From contig CAILKA010000206.1 of NCBI GenBank assembly GCA_903834645.1, forward strand, positions 1 to 6,519: a DNA stretch of 6,519 bases, in the 5' to 3' direction. The position numbers and the translations under genes were made by a program. Positions within the stretch are counted from its first letter, which is position 1. Every line of letters starts with the position of its first letter. The notes beneath the pieces were generated by a model. The model saw nothing but the letters and a program-made list of their open reading frames with translations, was not told the origin of the DNA and made no database searches. Below, in pieces: positions 1-6,435 of this stretch. The DNA comes from an uncultured beta proteobacterium. GTDB lineage: Bacteria > Pseudomonadota > Gammaproteobacteria > Burkholderiales > Burkholderiaceae_C.

Positions 1-853
1 CCGCCTCCAGCCGCGCGCGCGCCTGCGCCGGGTCGAGCCCGGCGCGCAGCATCACGATGGCCGTCTTCACGTGGCCCTCGCAGGCCTGCAGCGCCGCGCG
101 CGCCGATGCCTCGTCCGCTCCGGCGGCAAGCTGCGTGAGCCGCAGCGCGCGCGCGCGCAGCTTGGCGTTGGTGGCGCGCAGGTCCACCATCAGGTTGCCG
201 TAGACCTTGTGCAGCCGCACCATGAGCGCCGTGGACAGCGTGTTGAGCGCAATCTTCTGCGCCGTGCCGGCCTTCAGCCGCGTGCTGCCCGACACCACCT
301 CGGGCCCGGTGTCCAGCAGCACCGGGCAGTCGGCCGCGGCGAGCACGGGCGTGCCCGCGTTGTTGGCGATCCCGATCGTCAGCGCGCCGGCCTCGCGTGC
401 AGCCTGCAGCACGCCCAGCACGTAGGGCGTGGTGCCCGAGGCCGCCAGGCCGATCACGACATCGTGCGGCTGCGGGGCCAGGGCGAGCAGGTCGCGCGCG
501 CCCTGCTCACGGTCGTCCTCGGCGCCCTCCACCGCGAGGTACATCGCCGACGGCCCGCCAGCCATGAGCGCGCAGGCGCGCGCGCTGGGCCAGGAGAAGG
601 TGGGCAGCAGCTCGACGCTGTCGAGCACGCCCAGGCGCCCGCTCGTGCCGGCCCCCGCGTAGAGCAGGCGCCCGCCCGCGCGCAGCCGCGGCAGCGCCGC
701 CTCCACCGCGTGCGCGAGCAGCGGGCCGGCCTCGAGCACGGCCTGCACGGCGCGCGACTGGTCCCCGGCGATGGCCGCCACCAGTGCGCGGCTGTCGTGG
801 CGATCGAGCTGCGCGTGCTGCGTCGCCGGGGTCTCGGTGCCGGTCTGATGCAT
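1..853 (-). CDS. murQ: N-acetylmuramic acid 6-phosphate etherase MurQ (3' end cut by window edge)
   Basis: Cytoplasmic lyase that removes the D-lactyl ether from MurNAc-6-phosphate, giving GlcNAc-6-phosphate and D-lactate in cell-wall sugar recycling. The visible 284 residues form a SIS-type sugar isomerase fold. They include the glycine-rich sugar-phosphate loop GAGTSGRLGVLD near residues 67-78, then Glu81 and Glu112 (in AVEGAEDD), which align with the catalytic Glu83 and Glu114 of E. coli MurQ. Further family blocks are IGLAASGTTPYV, VSGSTRLKAGTAQK, a GNLMVDLRATN segment and KTAIVML. E. coli MurQ has 298 residues, so only about 14 should be missing. The ATG at 853 is preceded by GAAGGA with a 7-base gap, a good ribosome binding site that fixes the start. 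It is the third gene of a leftward run after amiD and digH, 41 bases beyond the digH stop. Its substrate must come from AnmK or a MurNAc PTS, and neither is in the window. Confidence 0.96.
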   Translation of the reverse strand, partial: MHQTGTETPATQHAQLDRHDSRALVAAIAGDQSRAVQAVLEAGPLLAHAVEAALPRLRAGGRLLYAGAGTSGRLGVLDSVELLPTFSWPSARACALMAGGPSAMYLAVEGAEDDREQGARDLLALAPQPHDVVIGLAASGTTPYVLGVLQAAREAGALTIGIANNAGTPVLAAADCPVLLDTGPEVVSGSTRLKAGTAQKIALNTLSTALMVRLHKVYGNLMVDLRATNAKLRARALRLTQLAAGADEASARAALQACEGHVKTAIVMLRAGLDPAQARARLEA

Positions 854-860
854 CGTCGAT

Positions 861-866
861 TCCTTC
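861..866 (-). promoter_or_regulatory. Ribosome binding site of murQ
   Basis: GAAGGA on the minus strand ends 7 bases before the murQ ATG. It is the clearest Shine-Dalgarno match seen in the window. It abuts the last TGA of the decamer repeat upstream, so ribosomes terminating there would be next to the murQ start. Confidence 0.75.
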
Positions 867-901
867 AGGCCGCCTCAGGCCACGTCACGCCGATTCACGC
901 C
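865..901 (-). repeat. Four-copy repeat with exact 10-bp period between digH and murQ
   Basis: On the plus strand the heptamer TCASGCC (S = G or C) occurs at 865, 875, 885 and 895, exactly 10 bases apart. The first two copies have G and the last two C at the variable place. On the coding (minus) strand each copy reads GGCSTGA. The first copy in transcription order contains the digH stop codon, and the later TGAs fall in the other two frames and then in the first frame again. The last leads straight into the murQ ribosome binding site. It could be a read-through block, a helically phased protein site, or chance in GC-rich DNA. No function is known to me. Confidence 0.6.
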
Positions 902-2568
902 GCGCCCAGCCGCACGCGCGCACTCTCGTGGCCCAGCCGGTCCACCGCGCTCACGACGATCGCCTGCGCATCGGGGGCGAGCCCTTGCAGCGGCTCCTCG
1001 AGCGCCAGCACGCTCATCGCATCGCGCGCACGCACCGGCTGCACCGCAAAGCGCCAGCGCCCCTGCACGCGCTGCCAGACCGCCCACGCCACGGGGACCG
1101 AACCGGGCCCGGCGCCTGCGCGTACGCCAGGCGCGGCACCCGCGCGCGACAGGCGTGGCGCAGCCGGGCGCTCGGAGCCGAGCCAGGGTGTGGCCGGCAC
1201 CAGCGCCGGCTCGGCGTAGGCGCCCTGCTGCAGCGATGTGGCCAGCCCTTCGCGATCCTGCATCAGCGCCACCATGCTGAAGTGCACGTGGCCGGTGGCG
1301 TTCGCGCGCGTGCGCGTGAGCGCGACCTGGTCGATCACCTCGCGCGCGGGCCAGGCGCGTGCGCTCTCGGGGGCGCCCACGCGGCTCGTGTACAGGCCGG
1401 CCCACATGTGGCGCGCACGCGTGTTCTGCGCCAGCCAGTAGTCCAGCAGCACGCCGAAGGCCTGCGCCGGCCGGTCGATGGCCCAGTACAGCTGCGGCAC
1501 AAGGTAGTCGAGCCAGCCCTCCTGCAGCCAGCGCTCCACGTCGGCGTAGAGCTTGTCGTACTGGCTGAAGCCCTGGATGCCGGGCGGGCGGCGGTCGGGC
1601 CGGCCGATGCCGAAGGGGCTGATGCCCACGCGCACGTGCGGCTTGATGCGGTGCACCTCGCGGTACATCGCCTGCACGAGGTTGTCGACGTTGGCACGGC
1701 GCCAGTCCTCGCGCCCGAGCGAGCCGCCCGCGGCGCGGTAGCGGCTCCAGGCTGCTTCGTCCGGAAAGGGCACTTCGGCGCCCTCGCGCGTGACCGGGTA
1801 GGGGTAGAAGTAGTCGTCGATGTGCACCGCGTCCACGTCGTAGCGGCGCACGACGTCGGTCATCACCGCCAGCGTGTGCGCGGCCGCGCCCTCCTCGCCC
1901 GGGTCCATCCACAGCATCTCGCCATAGGTGCGCACCCACTCGGGCCGCACGAGCCCCACGTGCGGCGGGGCCAGCGCGGTGCGCGCGGTGGTGTGGCGCG
2001 CGCGGTAGGGGTTGAACCAGGCATGCAGTTCGAGCCCGCGCCGATGCGCCTGCTCGACCCAGAAGGCCAGCGGGTCGTAGGCGGGCGAGGGCGCGCGCCC
2101 CTGTTCGCCCGTGAGGTACTCGCTCCAGGGCTCGAGCGCAGACGCGTAGAGCGCATCGGCCGCCGGGCGCACCTGCAGGATGATCGCGTTCAGGCCCATG
2201 CGCTGCGCGCGATCGAGGATGGCCAGCGCTTCTTGGCGCTGGTCGGCGGCGGCCAGCGCGGTGCGGGTGGGCCAGTCGATGTGGGCCACCGAGGCCACCC
2301 AGGCCGCGCGCAGCTCGCGCGGCGCCGCGGGCGGCTCGTCCGCAGCCGCGGAGGCCGCGCCCGCGCGATCGGCGCCTGGCGCAGGGCCTGGCTGCACCGG
2401 TGCCGCCGTGGGAGCCGTGGCGGCACAGCCCGACAGCCCGAGCGACGCAGCCGCAGTGCCCGCACCACCGAGCCAGGCGCCGGCACGCGCGGCAGCGCCC
2501 AGAGTGGGGCCCCAGGCGGCCGGAAGTGCCGCCCCCAGAAGTCTTCGCCGAGGCAGGGAGGTCGTCAT
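895..2568 (-). CDS. digH: DigH-like GHL10 family glycosyl hydrolase, predicted outer-membrane lipoprotein
   Basis: A 557-residue envelope protein of the GHL10 (glycosyl hydrolase-like 10, DUF187) family. The N-terminus has a twin-arginine-like stretch (PRRRLLG, residues 6-12), a long hydrophobic region, and a lipobox LSGC with Cys48. Alanine follows the cysteine, which suits outer-membrane sorting. An Ala/Pro-rich linker (about 49-83) leads to the catalytic domain at about 85-395, with AAWVASVAHIDWP, LNAIILQVRPAADALY, HAWFNPYRA, VHIDDYFYPYP (Asp251, Asp252, candidate active-site acids), VRVGISPFG and VPQLYWAID. Residues from about 485 probably form a small beta-sandwich domain. These blocks match E. 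coli DigH (YddW), a division-site lipoprotein that acts on peptide-free glycan. At 557 residues it is longer than E. coli DigH (about 440), through the linker and C-terminal part. The ATG overlaps the amiD stop as ATGA and has no clear ribosome binding site, so translational coupling is likely. Substrate and orthology are inferred from family resemblance. Confidence 0.88.
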   Translation of the reverse strand: MTTSLPRRRLLGAALPAAWGPTLGAAARAGAWLGGAGTAAASLGLSGCAATAPTAAPVQPGPAPGADRAGAASAAADEPPAAPRELRAAWVASVAHIDWPTRTALAAADQRQEALAILDRAQRMGLNAIILQVRPAADALYASALEPWSEYLTGEQGRAPSPAYDPLAFWVEQAHRRGLELHAWFNPYRARHTTARTALAPPHVGLVRPEWVRTYGEMLWMDPGEEGAAAHTLAVMTDVVRRYDVDAVHIDDYFYPYPVTREGAEVPFPDEAAWSRYRAAGGSLGREDWRRANVDNLVQAMYREVHRIKPHVRVGISPFGIGRPDRRPPGIQGFSQYDKLYADVERWLQEGWLDYLVPQLYWAIDRPAQAFGVLLDYWLAQNTRARHMWAGLYTSRVGAPESARAWPAREVIDQVALTRTRANATGHVHFSMVALMQDREGLATSLQQGAYAEPALVPATPWLGSERPAAPRLSRAGAAPGVRAGAGPGSVPVAWAVWQRVQGRWRFAVQPVRARDAMSVLALEEPLQGLAPDAQAIVVSAVDRLGHESARVRLGAA

Positions 2569-3428
2569 CGGGGTACGGGCCGGGGGGCCGTCAGGACATG
2601 GAGCAGCGCCGCCGTCTCGGCGTCGGGCACGCCATCGAAACGCATGGGCCGATGGCGCATCTGGAAGGCCACGAGGACGTTTCTCGTGGCCGCATCGAGC
2701 TCGCCGTGCTGCGGCACCTCGAAGCCGTGCGTGCGCAGCGCCCGCTGGAACCACGCCACGTCGGGCAGCTGCGCCTCGTAGCTCGCGCGGTAGACCTCCA
2801 CGCGGCCCGCGTCGGGCCAGGGGATCAGGCCCTCGTCGGCCAGCCGCTTCCACGGGAAGGCCGGCCCCGGATCCTGCTTGTGCTGGGGCAGCACGTCGCT
2901 GTGGCCGACGATGCGCTCGGGGCGGATGCCGTGGCGGCGCACGACGTCCTTGACGAGCGCCACCACCGCCTCGACCTGCTCGCTCGGGTAGGGCGGCCAC
3001 TCGCGCCCCTGCGGCGTGTCGCGAAAGCCCGGGTGCACGATCTCGATGCCGATGGAGTTGGCATTGAGCATCGAGTGGCCGCGCCAGTGGCTCGGGCCCG
3101 AGTGCCAGGCCCGGCGCTCCTCGGGCACGAGGCGGTGGATGCGCGGGGGCGACTCGTCGGAGACGAGGTAGTGCGCCGAGACCTGCCCGCCGTCGCGCAG
3201 GATCTTCATCGACAGCGGCAGGTTCGCCACCGTGTAGTGGATGACGAGGAAGAGCACGCGGCTGTCCTGCCCGAGCGCGTTGTCGTGCACGACGATCGGC
3301 ACGCCTCCCGGTGTCGTGGCCGGCCGGTAGGCCGCGCACCCGCCCAGCGCCGCCACGGCCCACACCAGCGCAAGGGCCAGGGACCGCGCACGGGTGGAAG
3401 CGCTCGACAGGCGGGAGGTGGGAGACAT
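2565..3428 (-). CDS. amiD: AmiD-type N-acetylmuramoyl-L-alanine amidase, lipoprotein
   Basis: Zinc amidase that cuts the bond between MurNAc and the L-Ala of the stem peptide. The 287-residue product starts with a lipoprotein signal (hydrophobic residues 17-29, lipobox LGGC with Cys31, then Ala, predicting the outer membrane). The Amidase_2 domain spans about 44-195. Its zinc ligands are His64 (VIHYT), His176 (VGHSD) and Asp186 (QDPG), with catalytic Glu129 in SIGIEI and Lys184 beside the last ligand. Residues about 220-280 look like a PG_binding_1 domain. The lipobox separates it from cytoplasmic AmpD and points to AmiD, which accepts both MurNAc and anhydroMurNAc peptides. An in-frame ATG at 3479 would put extra charged residues before the signal peptide, so 3428 is preferred. 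It is first in the leftward run and overlaps digH by 4 bases. Confidence 0.93.
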   Translation of the reverse strand: MSPTSRLSSASTRARSLALALVWAVAALGGCAAYRPATTPGGVPIVVHDNALGQDSRVLFLVIHYTVANLPLSMKILRDGGQVSAHYLVSDESPPRIHRLVPEERRAWHSGPSHWRGHSMLNANSIGIEIVHPGFRDTPQGREWPPYPSEQVEAVVALVKDVVRRHGIRPERIVGHSDVLPQHKQDPGPAFPWKRLADEGLIPWPDAGRVEVYRASYEAQLPDVAWFQRALRTHGFEVPQHGELDAATRNVLVAFQMRHRPMRFDGVPDAETAALLHVLTAPRPVPR

Positions 3429-3441
3429 GGGAGGCCTGCCG

Positions 3442-3470
3442 ATGTTACGGGCTCGGCGCTCGGCCACAAT
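3442..3470. promoter_or_regulatory. Overlapping divergent promoters for amiD (left) and dacB (right)
   Basis: Only 49 bases separate the two start codons. Rightward, CACAAT (3465-3470) ends 7 bases before the dacB ATG, with a poor -35 candidate ATGTTA (3442-3447) 17 bases upstream. Leftward, TAACAT (3447-3442) is a -10 candidate with TTGTGG (3469-3464) as -35 at a 16-base gap. The same two sites thus serve as -10 for one gene and -35 for the other. The assignment rests on consensus likeness and spacing only. The dacB message would be leaderless and the amiD leader only about 7 bases. Confidence 0.42.
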
Positions 3471-3477
3471 CCGGGCC

Positions 3478-5022
3478 ATGCCGCACGCGCCCCACTGCCT
3501 TGCCCGCTTTGCAGCGGCCGGCGTGGCCCGGCTGACACGGCTGACCGGGCTGACCGGGCTGGTGCTGGTGGTGTTGCTGGCGGCCGCCGGTCCGGCACAG
3601 GCGCAGGCTCTGCCCGAGCCGGTGCGCGCAGCCCTGGCGCGTGCCGAGGTGCCGCCCGATGCGCTCGGGGCGATCGCGATCCCGCTGGCGGGCCTGGCGC
3701 GCACCTGGTCGTACCGCGCCGAGCTGCCGATGCAGCCCGCCTCGACGATCAAGCTGCTCACGAGCATCGTCGCGCTCGATCGGCTCGGCCCGAACCTGCG
3801 CAGCCGCACCGAGCTGCTGGCCACCGGCCCGGTGGTCGACGGCGTGCTGCGCGGCGATCTCGTGCTGCGCGGCGGGGCCGACCCCGATTTCGGGTGGCCA
3901 CAGCTGTGGGCGCTGCTGGAGGAGCTGCGCGCGCAAGGCGTGCACGAGATTGCGGGCGACCTGGTGCTCGACCGCACCCTCTTCACGCCTGCGCGCGAGG
4001 ACGTCGGCGTGCCGCCCTTCGACGAGTCGCCCGAGTGGCCCTACAACGTGATCCCCGACGCGCTGCACCTCAACGGCAGCCTGCTGGGCATCGAGCTGCG
4101 CGCGGGCACCGACTCGTGGCAGGCGCGCACCGTGCCGCAGATCGACGGCGTGGCCTTCGAGAGCGACGGGCTGCAGTTGGTGGACGGGACTTGCGCGCGC
4201 TGGAGCACGGGCTGGCAGCGCCCTACGGTGCGCGATGCCGGTGATCGGGTCGTGATCGGGCTGCGCGGCACCTTCCCGCGCGCGTGCACTGCGCGCGCTG
4301 AGCTCTCGCTCGTGGAGCGCACGCGCCTGGCGGGCCTGGCCTTCGGCACATGGTGGGCGCGGCTGGGCGGCAGCTGGTCGGGCCGCGTGCGCGAGGCGGG
4401 GGCACCCGCCGGCGCGCGCGTGCTCGCGCAGCGCGAGTCGCGGCCCTGGGGCGAGGTGCTGCGCGGGCTGAACAAGCGCTCGGACAACCCGCAGACGCGG
4501 CTGCTCTTCCTGCTGCTGGGCGTGAACGCGCCGCCCACGCCGGCCGGGCTCGCGCCACAGGCGTCCACGCGCACGCGCGCCGACGCGGTGGTGCGGGACT
4601 GGCTGGAGGCAAACGGCATCGGGCACGCCGGCGTCGTGCTCGACAACGGCTCGGGCCTGTCGCGCAGCGAGCGCATCGCCCCGCGCCAGCTCGCGCAGGC
4701 CATCGCCGTGGCGCATGCCAGCCCCTACTGGAGCGACCTGCACATGAGCATGCCGGTGGTGGGCGTGGAGGCGGCCGTGCGCCTGCGCGACAGCCCCGCG
4801 GCCGGCCGCGCCCGGCTCAAGCCCGGGGGGCTGCGCAACGTGGCCTCGCTGGCGGGCATCGTGCCCGACCCGCAGGGCCGGCCCTGGGCCTTCGTGGCGA
4901 TGGTCAACCACGCCCAAGCGGCGCGCGCCATCCCGGCGCTGCACGCGCTCGTGGACTGGGTGGCGCGCGGCCAGCCGCTGGATGCGAACGCCCTGCGCGG
5001 GCCGCTGGCCGAAGGGCCCTGA
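3478..5022 (+). CDS. dacB: D-alanyl-D-alanine carboxypeptidase/endopeptidase, PBP4 (DacB, S13 family)
   Basis: Periplasmic serine peptidase that removes the terminal D-Ala from stem peptides and can open 4-3 cross-links. The 514-residue protein has a Sec signal peptide with probable cleavage at AQA-QA near residue 43. The penicillin-binding motifs are SxxK as STIK (Ser89, Lys92), SxN as SDN (335-337) in LNKRSDNPQTRLL, and the third motif as KPG (448-450) in RLKPGGLRNVASLAG, where KTG is usual. The block LDNGSGLSR at 388-396 is also typical. The long stretch between the first two motifs fits the inserted domains of the S13 family (E. coli DacB is 477 residues). The ATG at 3478 starts directly before the signal peptide; no Shine-Dalgarno is evident, but a -10-like box lies 7 bases upstream. 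An in-frame start at 3394 would run back through the amiD start. It is transcribed away from amiD and towards ddpX. Confidence 0.94.
   Translation: MPHAPHCLARFAAAGVARLTRLTGLTGLVLVVLLAAAGPAQAQALPEPVRAALARAEVPPDALGAIAIPLAGLARTWSYRAELPMQPASTIKLLTSIVALDRLGPNLRSRTELLATGPVVDGVLRGDLVLRGGADPDFGWPQLWALLEELRAQGVHEIAGDLVLDRTLFTPAREDVGVPPFDESPEWPYNVIPDALHLNGSLLGIELRAGTDSWQARTVPQIDGVAFESDGLQLVDGTCARWSTGWQRPTVRDAGDRVVIGLRGTFPRACTARAELSLVERTRLAGLAFGTWWARLGGSWSGRVREAGAPAGARVLAQRESRPWGEVLRGLNKRSDNPQTRLLFLLLGVNAPPTPAGLAPQASTRTRADAVVRDWLEANGIGHAGVVLDNGSGLSRSERIAPRQLAQAIAVAHASPYWSDLHMSMPVVGVEAAVRLRDSPAAGRARLKPGGLRNVASLAGIVPDPQGRPWAFVAMVNHAQAARAIPALHALVDWVARGQPLDANALRGPLAEGP
3532..3558 (+). repeat. Nine-base tandem repeat in the dacB signal peptide
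   Basis: Three consecutive 9-base units are seen: CTGACACGG, then CTGACCGGG twice. They are followed by the related CTGGTGCTGGTG. They encode the LTR-LTG-LTG stretch at the start of the DacB signal-peptide hydrophobic region. Because the unit is a multiple of three, gain or loss of a copy would keep the frame and change only signal-peptide length. Confidence 0.7.
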
Positions 5023-5045
5023 GCGGCCCTGCGGGTCTCAGGGCC
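5015..5045. terminator. Bidirectional terminator-like hairpin between dacB and ddpX
   Basis: GGCCCTGAG (5015-5023) and CTCAGGGCC (5037-5045) form a perfect 9-bp stem around a 13-base loop. The left arm contains the dacB stop codon and the right arm ends right beside the ddpX stop. A competing 6-bp stem (GGCCCT 5025-5030 with AGGGCC 5040-5045) is also possible. There is no T-run on either side, so classical intrinsic termination is uncertain. Its place between convergent genes supports a terminator or 3'-end stabilising role. Confidence 0.5.
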
Positions 5046-5675
5046 TCACCACACCCGCGGCAGTTCGCGCCGCACCACCACGCGGTCGCCGTGGTCGAAG
5101 TGCCACCACTCGTTGGAGATGCCCGCAAAGCCCCCGCGGGTCATGGCTGCGTGCAGCCAGCCGCGGGCGGCGATCTGCTCGGCGCTCAGCAAGCCCAGCG
5201 CCAGATGCTCGGCGTGCAGCGAGGGCATCGACAGCGGGCTCATCTCGTCGTAGCCGCTGCCCATATCGAGTTCGTGCCCGTGCGCATCCACGAGCGTCAC
5301 GTCCACCGCCATGCCGAAGGAGTGGATCGAGCCCTGGGCGGGGTTGGCAAACCACTGCGCCGCGTCGGTGCCCGCCACGTCGGCCCAGATGGCCTCCTGG
5401 ATGCGCTGCGGGCGCAGCGCATCGAGCACGAGGATGCGCCAGCCCGGGCGCCGTGTTTCGAGCCAGGCCGCCGACTGCTCCAGGCCACGCGCGGCCTCGG
5501 TGCGGATCCACGCGCAGTCCAGGCCTGCATAGAGCACGCGGCCACTGAAGTTGTCCGTGCCCGCGTAGCGCAGGTCGTGCCGCACCCCAAGCACCTCGGC
5601 CAGCCTCGTGAAGGCAGGGCTTGAGGCGATGTCCTCGCACGCGATCATGCCCGGAGGCGGGAGGGCCTGCGCCAT
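5046..5675 (-). CDS. ddpX: D-alanyl-D-alanine dipeptidase, VanX/DdpX type (M15D)
   Basis: Zinc peptidase predicted to hydrolyse the free dipeptide D-Ala-D-Ala. The 209-residue protein carries the full M15D signature: SIHSFGMAVD gives His118 and Asp125 as zinc ligands, and EWWHFD gives catalytic Glu189 and zinc ligand His192. Arg88 in LDALRPQ matches the conserved VanX arginine. The spacing of these residues equals that of VanX. There is no signal peptide, so it should be cytoplasmic. It lies 18 bases downstream of rpe on the same strand, so they are probably co-transcribed. The ATG at 5675 is preceded by a G-rich stretch rather than a clear Shine-Dalgarno; a second ATG at 5648 would drop nine residues. 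No vanH/vanA genes or ddp transporter genes are nearby, so a role in glycopeptide resistance is not supported. Turnover of D-Ala-D-Ala or related dipeptides is the inference. Confidence 0.92.
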   Translation of the reverse strand: MAQALPPPGMIACEDIASSPAFTRLAEVLGVRHDLRYAGTDNFSGRVLYAGLDCAWIRTEAARGLEQSAAWLETRRPGWRILVLDALRPQRIQEAIWADVAGTDAAQWFANPAQGSIHSFGMAVDVTLVDAHGHELDMGSGYDEMSPLSMPSLHAEHLALGLLSAEQIAARGWLHAAMTRGGFAGISNEWWHFDHGDRVVVRRELPRVW

Positions 5676-5693
5676 GGTGCGACGCCCCCGCCT

Positions 5694-6431
5694 TCAGGCC
5701 GCCAGCCGCGCGCGCATGGCCGCGATCACGGCAGCGTAGTCCGGCTGCCCGAAGATCGCGCTGCCGGCCACGAAGGTATCGGCACCGGCATCGGCCACCG
5801 CGCGGATGTTGTCGACCTTGATGCCGCCGTCCACCTGCAGCGCGATGTCGCGCCCGCTGCGCGCGCGCTCGGCCTCGATCAGGGCGCGCGCCTGGGCGAC
5901 CTTGCGCAGCGCCGAGCCGATGAAGCCCTGGCCACCAAAGCCGGGGTTGACGCTCATCACGAGCACGAGATCGACCTTGTCGATCACCCACTCGAGCACG
6001 TCCAGCGGCTGCGCCGGGTTGAAGACGAGCCCGGCGCGGCAGCCCTCGGCACGGATGAGCTGCAGCGTGCGGTCCACGTGCGTGCTGGCATCCGGATGAA
6101 AGCTGATGAGGTCGGCCCCGGCGCGCGCGAAGGCCTGTGCCAGCGCGTCCACGGGCTGCACCATCAGGTGCACGTCCAGCGGCACCTTCGTGCCGTCGGC
6201 GCGCACGCAGTGCGGCTTGAGCGCCTGCGCCACCGCCGGGCCGAAGGTGAGGTTGGGCACGTAATGGTTGTCCATCACGTCGAAGTGGATCCAGTCGGCG
6301 CCCGCGGCGATGACGCGCCCGAGCTCCTCGCCCAGCCGCGCGAAGTCGGCAGACAGGATCGACGGGGCGATGCGAAAGCCCTGCGCGGGCATCGATCCGG
6401 CGGCGTGCGCACCAGGCAGTGAGGCAGACAT
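5694..6431 (-). CDS. rpe: Ribulose-phosphate 3-epimerase
   Basis: Cytoplasmic TIM-barrel enzyme that interconverts ribulose 5-phosphate and xylulose 5-phosphate in the pentose phosphate and Calvin pathways. The 245-residue product has IAPSILSADFARLG (from residue 21), then metal ligands His49 and Asp51 in IHFDVMDNHYVPN, His88 in DVHLMV, and Asp201 in VDGGIKVDN. The phosphate loop MSVNPGFGGQGF starts at 159 and VAGSAIFG at 221. Asp51 and Asp201 are the expected acid/base pair. The ATG at 6431 is chosen because a TAGAAT box lies 7 bases before it. An internal ATG at 6392 would give a more typical N-terminal length, and the longer start at 6458 would run into apaG. In Comamonadaceae I expect gph downstream of rpe, but ddpX stands there. 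Confidence 0.96.
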   Translation of the reverse strand: MSASLPGAHAAGSMPAQGFRIAPSILSADFARLGEELGRVIAAGADWIHFDVMDNHYVPNLTFGPAVAQALKPHCVRADGTKVPLDVHLMVQPVDALAQAFARAGADLISFHPDASTHVDRTLQLIRAEGCRAGLVFNPAQPLDVLEWVIDKVDLVLVMSVNPGFGGQGFIGSALRKVAQARALIEAERARSGRDIALQVDGGIKVDNIRAVADAGADTFVAGSAIFGQPDYAAVIAAMRARLAA

Positions 6432-6435
6432 CGCC

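Noticed and set aside
71..2781. Long plus-strand open frames opposite murQ and digH
   Set aside because: They are rich in Arg, Ala, Gly and His with no recognisable domain, and lie antisense to genes with full motif sets. Such frames are expected in very GC-rich DNA.
2569..3363. Upstream extension of digH to an 822-residue protein
   Set aside because: The extra part is the amiD coding region read in another frame. The signal peptide and ATGA overlap place the start at 2568.
3445..4944. A 499-residue minus-strand open frame opposite dacB
   Set aside because: Its composition is that of an antisense shadow, with no motifs, while dacB on the other strand has its three active-site motifs and a signal peptide.
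5046..5675. VanX-type protein as a vancomycin-resistance determinant
   Set aside because: No VanH, VanA or regulator genes are near, and Gram-negative bacteria commonly carry this family for other purposes.
5691..5703. A 13-base match CCTTCAGGCCGCC shared with positions 863-875
   Set aside because: Both lie just before a gene start and contain a TGA and AAGG with GC-rich flanks. A single short match of this kind can arise by chance, and no longer repeat surrounds it.
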